DNA of 19,408 bases from Bifidobacterium breve (lineage in GTDB: Bacteria; Actinomycetota; Actinomycetes; Mycobacteriales; Mycobacteriaceae), in NCBI GenBank assembly GCA_945882475.1, contig CAMCWJ010000014.1:1-19408 (forward strand), in the 5' to 3' direction. The stretch's first letter is position 1, and every line of letters starts with the position of its first letter. Shown here one piece after another: positions 13,724 through 19,408 of this stretch. The position numbers were made by a program, and so were the translations under genes. A model generated the notes under the pieces. The model saw only the letters and a list, made by a program, of their open reading frames with translations, searched no databases and had not been told where the DNA came from.

Positions 13724-16443
13724 GTTCGGCCCTCGCGGCGCAGCAGTTCCTGGGCGCTGACGCTCTGGGTGCCGCGGGCGTTGAGGTTCTCGGTCGCCAC
13801 ATCCGAGTCGCCGCCGGTCGGCCGACTCACCGGAATCGCCCGAGTCTCGTCGGCCGCGATCTGCGCCGCCTGGGTGGGAATCATGGTGGTGGCGTCATCG
13901 GCAACCGGGTCGACGATCACATGGGTGGGCGCGGCCGATGACGGCTCGACGGTGCCCGGGTTGCGCCGAGATGTCTTGCCCCGCAACTGACCCAGCCAGG
14001 AACTGACGTCGCGGTCCTCGGCGGATCCGTTCGCCGTGGCGAACCGGGCGGTGGGCGCATCGTTGATGGGCTCCGCGACCGGTTCGGTCACCGCCGCCGG
14101 GGCGAGGACCCTTCGCACCGGGTTCTGCGCCCCGGCGCCGACGAGGACATCCGCCGGTTCCGGCAAGGCCGCCGCCTTGCGTTCGTCGGGCAGGTAGATC
14201 TCGCCGAGGCCGAGTTGGTTCTGCAAACGCTTCATCCACTTCGGCGCCCACCAGCAGTCGTCGCCGAGCAGTTTCATGATGGCCGGCACCAGGAACATTC
14301 GCACCACCGTCGCGTCGAGCAGCAGTGCGATCAGCAGACCGAACGCCAGGTACTTCATCATCACCAAATCGGAGAACACGAAGGCGCCCGCCACCACGGC
14401 CAGCACCAGAGCGGCGGCGGTAATCAGACGACCGGTGGTGGCGGTGCCGATCCGGATCGCCTCGGTGGTGGACATGCCGCGCTCACGGGCCTCCACCATT
14501 CGCGACACCAGGAAGACCTCGTAGTCGGTGGACAGGCCGTAGATCACCGCGATGATCAACCCGATCATCGGGGCCATCAGCGGCTGCGGGGTGTAGTTCA
14601 TCACGCCCGACCCATGACCCTCGACGAACATCCAGGTCAGCACGCCCATCGTCGAGCCGAGCGTGAGCGCGCTCATCAGCGCCGCCTTAATGGGCAACAC
14701 CAGGGAGCCGAAGGCCAGGAACATCAGGATGGTGGTGGTGATGATCAACAGCAGCACCATCAGCGGCAGCCGCGAGAAGAGACTGTGGATGCTGTCCTGT
14801 TCCAGTGCCGGCGTGCCGCCGACATACAGCGACACCCCCTTGGGTGGGACGATTTCGCGCAGTTCGGTGATCTTTTTCGAGGCGTCGTTTCGGGTCACCA
14901 GGCCGTTCTGGATCACCCGCACCGACGGGTCCTTGGAGGCGCCGTCGAGGTAGGGGCGTTCCTTCCACATCGCGTCGGGGTTGTTGTCCGGGTCGGTGAA
15001 ACCGCTGATCGCCATCGCCCGGTTGCGGACCTCGGCGACCTGCTGATCGGTGACCGGCTTGCCGTCGTCGTTCTGCAGCACCAAGGTCAGTGGTTCGGTG
15101 CGATAGCCGGGGAAGATCCCGTCGAATTCCTCCTGCGCCAGGCGAACCGAGTTGTTCGGCGGCAGGTACTTCTCGCTGATGCCGCCGAGTGAGAGCTGGC
15201 CCAGCGGGATGATCAGCGCGATCATGAACAGCAGGATCGGAACGGCAAACAGCAACGGCCGCTTCATCACCCGGTTGACCAACTTGCCCCAGAAGCCGGA
15301 CTCGACCTCTTCGCGGGTCTTAGTTTTCTGGGTCTTGTCCGCCAGCCAGTCGATGATCCGACGCGACAGCGGCCAGTTACGCAGGAACGGCACCCGCAGC
15401 AGCGTGCGGATCCCGAGGGCGTCGACGTTCGGACCCAGGATGGCCAGGATCGCGGCCAGCACGGTGATCGACAGGATCGCCGAGAGCATCACCGAGGAGA
15501 TGATCGCGTAGGTGATCGACTTGAGGAATCCCTGCGGGAACAACAGCAGCGGCAGCGACGACGCCACGATGATGACCGCGGAGAACACCACCGTCCGGCC
15601 GGCCGTCATGACGGTGCGGCGCACGGCCACCTCGGTGTCGTAGCCTTCCGCGATCTCCTCCCGGAACCGGCTGACGATGAACAGGCCGTAGTCGATCGCG
15701 ATGCCCAGGCCGATCAGCGTCACCACGGGTTGGGCGAAGAAGTGCACCGGCGTGATGTCGGCGATCAGGCGCATGATGCCCAGCGACCCGAGGATGGACA
15801 GCCCGCCGATGATGGCCGGCAGGCTGGCGGCGACCACGCCGCCGAAGACGAAGAACAACAGCACCGCCACCAGCGGGATGGCCGCCACCTCGGCCCGCTT
15901 CTGGTCCTCGCCGATGGTTCCGGTCAATTCGTTGGCCAGCGGTTGCAGCCCGGCCAGCTTCACGTCGACGCCGTCGATGTCGAAGCTGTCGGCCACCACC
16001 TTGTAGTTGTTCAGAATGGTGTCGTCGTCGTCGCCCTTGAGCTGTATCGACATGAAGGCATGCTTCTTGTCGGCGTCGGCCATGTTCGCCAGCATCTCGG
16101 GGCTCTTGAAATAGCCGATGGAGCGCAGGATCTGGTCGGGGTGCTCGGTCTCCGCCGCGGCGAGGTTGTCGAGGATCTTCTGGGTGAACGCCGGATCGTC
16201 GACGGTCTTGCCTTCGGGTGCGGTGTAGATCGCCACGATGTGCCCGGAGGTGTCGCGGCCGTAGGCGGCGTCGGCGACCAGCGAGGCCCGCACCGACTGG
16301 CTGCCGTCGTCGTAGAAACCGCTCTGGGTGACGTGCTTGCCCAGGCTCATGCCGTAGATGCCGCCACCGATGCACAGCGCGACCATCACCGCGATGACGA
16401 TGTACCGGTGCCGGTACACGGTGCGACCCCACCAGGCGAACAC
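13720..16443 (-). CDS. mmpL3: MmpL3, trehalose monomycolate exporter
   Basis: 907 aa (M. tuberculosis 944). GTG 16443 has AAGGAG 5 bases upstream. MmpL3 is the essential RND-type inner-membrane transporter that moves trehalose monomycolate to the periplasm for mycolic-acid assembly, and the target of SQ109-type and indole-carboxamide inhibitors. The N-terminus MFAWWGRTVYRHRYIVI is typical. Periplasmic domains span about 35-185 and 415-555, with two groups of helices. The proton-relay pairs Asp251-Tyr252 (AIDYGLF) and Asp640-Tyr641 (STDYEVF) fall on the same numbers as in M. tuberculosis. The cytoplasmic tail (about 740-907) is long, low in complexity and rich in Ala, Pro and Thr, as in other MmpL3 proteins, and is the part shortened relative to M. 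tuberculosis. It is the last gene of a trmB-NYN-mmpL3 set, 40 bp after the NYN gene, and convergent and stop-overlapping with the AI-2E gene. Confidence 0.97.
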   Translation of the reverse strand: MFAWWGRTVYRHRYIVIAVMVALCIGGGIYGMSLGKHVTQSGFYDDGSQSVRASLVADAAYGRDTSGHIVAIYTAPEGKTVDDPAFTQKILDNLAAAETEHPDQILRSIGYFKSPEMLANMADADKKHAFMSIQLKGDDDDTILNNYKVVADSFDIDGVDVKLAGLQPLANELTGTIGEDQKRAEVAAIPLVAVLLFFVFGGVVAASLPAIIGGLSILGSLGIMRLIADITPVHFFAQPVVTLIGLGIAIDYGLFIVSRFREEIAEGYDTEVAVRRTVMTAGRTVVFSAVIIVASSLPLLLFPQGFLKSITYAIISSVMLSAILSITVLAAILAILGPNVDALGIRTLLRVPFLRNWPLSRRIIDWLADKTQKTKTREEVESGFWGKLVNRVMKRPLLFAVPILLFMIALIIPLGQLSLGGISEKYLPPNNSVRLAQEEFDGIFPGYRTEPLTLVLQNDDGKPVTDQQVAEVRNRAMAISGFTDPDNNPDAMWKERPYLDGASKDPSVRVIQNGLVTRNDASKKITELREIVPPKGVSLYVGGTPALEQDSIHSLFSRLPLMVLLLIITTTILMFLAFGSLVLPIKAALMSALTLGSTMGVLTWMFVEGHGSGVMNYTPQPLMAPMIGLIIAVIYGLSTDYEVFLVSRMVEARERGMSTTEAIRIGTATTGRLITAAALVLAVVAGAFVFSDLVMMKYLAFGLLIALLLDATVVRMFLVPAIMKLLGDDCWWAPKWMKRLQNQLGLGEIYLPDERKAAALPEPADVLVGAGAQNPVRRVLAPAAVTEPVAEPINDAPTARFATANGSAEDRDVSSWLGQLRGKTSRRNPGTVEPSSAAPTHVIVDPVADDATTMIPTQAAQIAADETRAIPVSRPTGGDSDVATENLNARGTQSVSAQELLRREGRT

Positions 16444-16458
16444 TCGAACTCCTTACTG

Positions 16459-16495
16459 AAACATCAAGTCTGCGAAGAAAACATCAAGTCTGCGA
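16459..16495 (-). repeat. 17-bp direct repeat covering the NYN-gene stop and the mmpL3 leader
   Basis: AAACATCAAGTCTGCGA occurs at 16459-16475 and again, identically, at 16479-16495, separated by three bases. On the minus strand the first copy met by a polymerase carries the last codons (SQT) and TGA of the NYN gene. The second copy lies in the 40-bp gap before mmpL3, just upstream of its AAGGAG ribosome site. It appears to be a small duplication of the gene end; no regulatory role is evident. Confidence 0.85.
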
Positions 16496-17185
16496 CGACG
16501 GCATGCCCAACAGTCGCGAACTCAGCAACGACGCCAGCGGCCGGAACGGCTGGAGCCATGCCCCTTGCGCAGGCAACGAATCCAGCCCGATGCGGGGCAG
16601 GGGTTCGCGGAAAACACCAGGAATGTCCTCCAAGTCGACAAAATCCAAGGTATCCGACGCTAACGCCCAGCTGGCATGTTCGCGAAATCCGAGGACGCCG
16701 GCCGGTGTGCCCGAGCGGGCGATGTCCTCCAGCAGCCCCCGGAAGGCTTGGCCGTCGGCCGAAGCCACCAGCACCGCGGCAAGCCCTTCGGCGCGGCGCA
16801 GCGCAATGTGGGCGAGCATGTCCGCGTCGACGTCGCTGTCCTCGTCGAGTTTGGGCTTGGCGAACACCGCGAACCCCACGTTGCGCAATGCCTCCACCCA
16901 CGGGCGTACCACCTCAGCGCTGCCCGCGGCGATGTTGGTGAACACCGTCGCCTCCGGCTCCAGCACGATCCCGGGATGCCCGGCGGAGAGCTCGGCGGTG
17001 CGGCCCAGCAGCCAGCGGCCCAGGGCGTCGAACCGCGGCCGGTGTGCGGCCGTCGGACGGCCGCCGATGATCGAGCCCAGGCCCATGTCGAGATTGGGGG
17101 CGTCCCACACCAGCAGCACCCGCCGGGTGGGTGGTTGAGCCTCCAGTCCGGTCGGGGCGTCGGCGTCGGCGTCGATGACGGTCAT
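16484..17185 (-). CDS. NYN/PIN-like domain protein (Rv0207c-like)
   Basis: 233 aa. ATG 17185 overlaps the trmB stop (ATGA) and has GGGTGAG upstream; GTG 17200, five codons earlier, is possible but less well placed. The fold is NYN (LabA/PIN-like): a strand with VLLVWDAPNLD (Asp28, Asn31), a helical region with RRPRFDALGRWLLGR-like sequence, a strand with AKPKLDEDSDVDADMLAHIAL (acidic cluster 114-122), and VLVASADGQAFRGLLEDI (Asp144). These four acidic positions match the metal-binding site of PIN/NYN ribonucleases, so RNA cleavage is plausible but not shown. The C-terminal 50 residues (DFVDLEDIPGVFREPLPRIGL) are specific to mycobacterial relatives. It lies between trmB and mmpL3 exactly as Rv0207c does in M. 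tuberculosis, and its link to either neighbour is unknown. Confidence 0.85.
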   Translation of the reverse strand: MTVIDADADAPTGLEAQPPTRRVLLVWDAPNLDMGLGSIIGGRPTAAHRPRFDALGRWLLGRTAELSAGHPGIVLEPEATVFTNIAAGSAEVVRPWVEALRNVGFAVFAKPKLDEDSDVDADMLAHIALRRAEGLAAVLVASADGQAFRGLLEDIARSGTPAGVLGFREHASWALASDTLDFVDLEDIPGVFREPLPRIGLDSLPAQGAWLQPFRPLASLLSSRLLGMPSSQT

Positions 17186-17952
17186 GGTCGTCTCACCCAC
17201 AGCAGTTCGGTCACCGGGCTGCCCGCCACACCGGCTTTGGTCTCGTACTTGGTGGTCGGGCGGTCCACCGAGATTGGCAGTGGCTCGCCGGGCTGCGCCC
17301 TGCGCAGCAGCGGCTCGGCGTCGCCGGCCTCAGCGATGCCCGCGGCGTATCCGGCGTGGTCGGTGGCGGCGTGCAGGACGCCGCCGGGCCGCAGCAGACC
17401 GGCGATCAGCGCCATCGTCTCGGGCCGCAGCAGCCGGCGCTTATGGTGGCGGGACTTGGGCCACGGGTCGGGAAAGAAGATCCGCACCGCTGTGAGCGCA
17501 CCGGGGAGCAGCAGGTGCTCGAGGACATCCATGGCGTCCCCACGGATAAGCCGGATGTTGACGACGCCCTCGCGGTCGATGGCGCTGAGCAGTTGCGCCA
17601 GGCCGCGCCGGTAGACCTCCACGGCGATCACGTCGAGGTCGGGCTCCTGCTGCGCCATTGCCAGGGTCGAGGTGCCGGTGCCACAGCCGATCTCCAGGAT
17701 CAGGGGGGCCCGCCGGCCGAACCACGCCTCGGCATCGAGGCGCTCCGGCGGTTGCGGTTGACCATCCACCCCGGTGGTGCGGGCCTGGCGGCCCAGCAGC
17801 GGCCACAGCCGGTCCCAGACCTCCTGCTGAGCCTCGGTCAGGGCGGCGCGTCGGGACCGGAAGCTGGTGATCCGGCGGTCGGCGACTGCGGGCGCTTCAG
17901 GGGTGGTCGAGCCACCATGGCGCTGCGCATGCATTGGATCATCGTGGCCCAT
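17182..17952 (-). CDS. trmB: tRNA (guanine-N7-)-methyltransferase TrmB
   Basis: 256 aa. It uses S-adenosylmethionine to form m7G46 in the variable loop of tRNAs. The start is ATG 17952 because MGHDDPMHAQ lines up with the M. tuberculosis Rv0208c start (MVHHGQMHAQ). The open frame extends 31 codons further, up to 18045, but that would translate part of the upstream repeat array. Residues 1-35 are a poorly conserved extension, RSRRAALTEAQQEVWDRLWP is the usual TrmB entry, and LILEIGCGTGTSTLAMA (84-100) is the methyl-donor site. PDPWPKSRHHKRRLL (161-175) is the TrmB signature, and TKYETKA (234-240) is the C-terminal substrate-binding motif. The gene heads the operon trmB-NYN-mmpL3, with a 4-bp overlap to the NYN gene. 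It diverges from the GTPase-like pair across 152 bp holding the CCGGT-N4-ACCGG repeats. Confidence 0.95.
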   Translation of the reverse strand: MGHDDPMHAQRHGGSTTPEAPAVADRRITSFRSRRAALTEAQQEVWDRLWPLLGRQARTTGVDGQPQPPERLDAEAWFGRRAPLILEIGCGTGTSTLAMAQQEPDLDVIAVEVYRRGLAQLLSAIDREGVVNIRLIRGDAMDVLEHLLLPGALTAVRIFFPDPWPKSRHHKRRLLRPETMALIAGLLRPGGVLHAATDHAGYAAGIAEAGDAEPLLRRAQPGEPLPISVDRPTTKYETKAGVAGSPVTELLWVRRP

Positions 17953-18000
17953 CAACCCTGCCGCGCCCGCATCGCCGGGAAGATTGATACCCAACAGTTG

Positions 18001-18081
18001 TCTTCTACCGGTCGCCACCGGGGTCCGTCTTCTTCCGGTCGCCACCGGGGTCTGTCTCCTACCGGTGACTACCGGGGTCCA
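18001..18081. repeat. Three 27-bp units, each with the dyad CCGGT-N4-ACCGG
   Basis: Three head-to-tail 27-bp units occupy 18001-18027, 18028-18054 and 18055-18081. Units 1 and 2 match at 25 of 27 positions, and units 1 and 3 at 22 of 27. Every unit holds a perfect inverted repeat, CCGGT then four bases then ACCGG, at 18008-18021, 18035-18048 and 18062-18075. The four central bases are CGCC, CGCC and GACT, so unit 3 has changed inside the dyad while both arms are intact. The array ends 23 bp before the GTPase-like gene and starts 48 bp before trmB. It could be a set of operators for a dimeric regulator, or RNA hairpins in a 5' leader. Confidence 0.85.
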
Positions 18082-18104
18082 GCGTTCGCTGCCAGCATGG
18101 CGCC

Positions 18105-19076
18105 ATGGTCGCCTGCCCGGTCGCCGCCGTCCTGGCGGACGCTGCGGTCACCCTGGGCGAACCCGGGCTGGCGCGGATCGCCGCCGGCCTGCGGTCCCCG
18201 CTGCAGGTCATGGTCGCCGGGCGCCCCGGCGCCGGCCGGCGGACGGTGGCCGAGGCCCTGCGCACCGTCGGGGTCAGCGTGGTCGACGGCACTGAGAGTC
18301 CTGACGTCGTGGTCTACGTGTTCGTCGAAACCCTGACCCCCGAGGACCGCGCCGCCCTGGAAAACGCGCCCCGGCCGTGCGTGGCCGTGCTCAACAAGGC
18401 GGACCTGACCGGCTTCACCGAGCCGGGGCCGATGGCGGCCGCCAGCGCAAGATGCCGGGCCTTGCAACGCCGCACCGGCGTGCCCACTGTCGCCCTGGCC
18501 GCCCCGCTGGCAGCCGCGGGCGCGGTGCTCACCGGCGAGGTGTTCGACGCGGTGTGCGTGCTGGCGGCGGGGGGCCGGCCCGCACCGGCACCGCGGCAGT
18601 TCCTCGCGAGTGGCCTGGGATTGTTCGGCACCGCCGAGGCCGTGCTGGCGGTCCGGTCCGGGGCGGACCGCGCCGCGGTGCTGGCCGCTCTGCGCGGGGC
18701 CAGCGGTATCGACGCGGTGCTCACCGAGATCGACCGGGCCGCAGCACCGGTCCGCTACCGCCGAATGGCCGCCGCCGTTAGTGCGTTGACCGCGGCGGCC
18801 GCGGGGCGACGCGGGGCCGAGGTCGCCCGGGTGCTCAGCGGCGATGCCCTGGTGCTGGCCCGGATGGCGGTGGCCGCCGAGGTGGTGCGGGCCGCCGGGA
18901 TGTCGGTTGACCTCGACGGGGGTCGAGATGATCACCTGCGCCGGGCGATCGGTTGGCAGTACTACGCGGGTGGGCCGGTGTCGGCCCTGCACCGACGCTG
19001 CGGCATCGACCTGTCCCGCGGGTGCCTGCGTCGGTGGGCGCGGGCGGGCGGGCGGCCCGAACCGCTGCGGCCGTGA
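18105..19076 (+). CDS. Degenerate GTPase-like protein (Rv0209 position)
   Basis: 323 aa from ATG 18105, with no evident ribosome site; the upstream ATG at 18097 is out of frame. M. tuberculosis has a hypothetical protein, Rv0209, at this place. Residues about 33-100 resemble the start of a P-loop GTPase. VMVAGRPGAGRRT (36-47) sits where Walker A would be, but the lysine is replaced by arginine. VVVYVFVETLTPEDRAAL (68-85) resembles the strand after switch II, and AVLNKADL (94-101) is a good G4 motif. The rest is alanine-rich and helical (about 180-290), with a conserved-looking end DHLRRAIGWQYYAGGPVSALHRRCGIDLSRG. No membrane segment is clear. The layout recalls dynamin-like or Era/TrmE-like GTPases that have lost normal catalysis, which is an inference from motifs only. 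The stop overlaps the next start by 4 bp. Confidence 0.75.
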   Translation: MVACPVAAVLADAAVTLGEPGLARIAAGLRSPLQVMVAGRPGAGRRTVAEALRTVGVSVVDGTESPDVVVYVFVETLTPEDRAALENAPRPCVAVLNKADLTGFTEPGPMAAASARCRALQRRTGVPTVALAAPLAAAGAVLTGEVFDAVCVLAAGGRPAPAPRQFLASGLGLFGTAEAVLAVRSGADRAAVLAALRGASGIDAVLTEIDRAAAPVRYRRMAAAVSALTAAAAGRRGAEVARVLSGDALVLARMAVAAEVVRAAGMSVDLDGGRDDHLRRAIGWQYYAGGPVSALHRRCGIDLSRGCLRRWARAGGRPEPLRP

Positions 19077-19408
19077 CCCCGCCGCGCGAACCGGATGCGC
19101 CCGGCCCGGTCCTGGTGGTGGGGCCGGCGCTGGCCGGGGTCACCGCGGTGGCCGGGGCACTGGGCAGTCGCCTCACCGGCCATCGCGTCACCGAGGACCT
19201 CGACCGCGGGCAGCGGCCGTCGGCGGTGGTGTTCGTGGTCTCGGCCGCCGCCCCGATGACCGCATCGGCCGCCGCACGGCTCGAGGCGGCCGCCACGGGC
19301 ACCGATCTGGTGGTCGGGGCGCTCACCAAGATCGACATCCATCAGGACTGGCCCGAGGTGCTGGCGGCCAACCGGGCTGCCCTGGACGGGTCCCGATTCG
19401 GCGGCGCA
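19073..19408 (+). CDS. Second GTPase-like protein, N-terminal part (Rv0210 position), cut by window end
   Basis: GTG 19073 overlaps the previous stop (GTGA), and the frame stays open for 112 codons to the window end. The visible part begins with a proline-rich stretch (TPPREPDAPGP), then VLVVGPALAGVTAVAGALG (about 13-31), which occupies the P-loop position but has neither the Walker lysine nor the usual Gly-Lys-Ser/Thr. Next come AVVFVVSAAAPMTASAAARLEAA (about 57-79) and VVGALTKIDIHQDWPEVLAANRAAL (about 84-108), where TKID is a G4-type motif. The pattern of hydrophobic strand, VSA(A)xxMTxSxxxRL and TKID resembles the IniA/dynamin-like GTPase core and parallels the gene just upstream, so the two may form a tandem, co-translated pair. 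M. tuberculosis Rv0210 is a hypothetical protein of roughly 490 aa. The C-terminal part is not visible. Confidence 0.72.
   Translation, partial: MTPPREPDAPGPVLVVGPALAGVTAVAGALGSRLTGHRVTEDLDRGQRPSAVVFVVSAAAPMTASAAARLEAAATGTDLVVGALTKIDIHQDWPEVLAANRAALDGSRFGGA

Noticed and set aside
14215..15192. 325-codon plus-strand frame antisense to mmpL3
   Set aside because: It has the same His/Gln/Asp-rich antisense pattern, no ribosome site and no domain.
17953..18045. 31-codon N-terminal extension of TrmB (MATGRRRTPVATGRR...)
   Set aside because: It would translate the 27-bp repeats. The M. tuberculosis protein starts at the later Met, and the extension has no conserved sequence.
18001..18081. CRISPR array
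   Set aside because: There are only three units, directly abutting with no unique spacers and no cas genes nearby; this is a tandem repeat.

Overview
The window is 19.4 kb of GC-rich DNA from a mycobacterium (Mycobacterium sensu lato). This rests on protein families, not on any search: a Zmp1-type M13 peptidase, an OmamA/OmamB pair, MmpL11, the haemophore Rv0203, MmpL3, TrmB and a PGRS glycine-rich protein appear in almost the same order as M. tuberculosis Rv0191-Rv0210. The species cannot be fixed. The PGRS protein hints at a slow grower or a close relative. Comparisons with M. tuberculosis gene order and residue numbers are from memory.

Layout. 1-162 is the end of an MFS permease (Rv0191 position). 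306-1343 is a secreted L,D-transpeptidase (Rv0192/LdtMt4 type), convergent with zmp1 (1467-3488, minus); Rv0193-Rv0197 equivalents are absent here. Divergent from zmp1 is the overlapping omamA-omamB pair (3525-4807). Next comes a large PGRS-repeat protein with no PE domain (4921-7170), which has no counterpart at this position in M. tuberculosis. It runs stop-to-stop into a minus-strand pair of a small HTH protein (Rv0201c type) and mmpL11 (7167-10483). Rv0203 (10662-11045) points towards a minus-strand pair of a DUF3054 membrane protein and an LPG-synthase-TM/UPF0104 membrane protein (11042-12468). An AI-2E-family transporter (12572-13723) runs stop-to-stop into mmpL3, the last gene of a trmB-NYN-mmpL3 minus-strand operon (13720-17952). 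Divergent from trmB are two overlapping genes for degenerate GTPase-like proteins (18105 to the window end; Rv0209/Rv0210 position).

How the genes fit together. MmpL3 (trehalose monomycolate export), MmpL11 (envelope lipid export) and Rv0203 (extracytoplasmic haem binding) form a cell-envelope and haem locus. The L,D-transpeptidase cross-links peptidoglycan, and OmamA/B are accessory membrane proteins of Mce lipid importers. Most neighbours are coupled by 4-bp stop/start overlaps.

The less expected features are: (1) a PE-less PGRS protein with a mycobacterial surface-protein leader; (2) three 27-bp units in the trmB/GTPase intergenic region, each keeping the dyad CCGGT-N4-ACCGG although the centre of the third has changed; (3) three of four convergent gene pairs overlapping through a shared CTAR stop tetranucleotide; (4) several short tandem duplications at gene ends; and (5) a pair of GTPase-like proteins that both lack a normal Walker A lysine. 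Ordinary housekeeping and envelope genes make up most of the window; I found no complete new defence or biosynthetic system.
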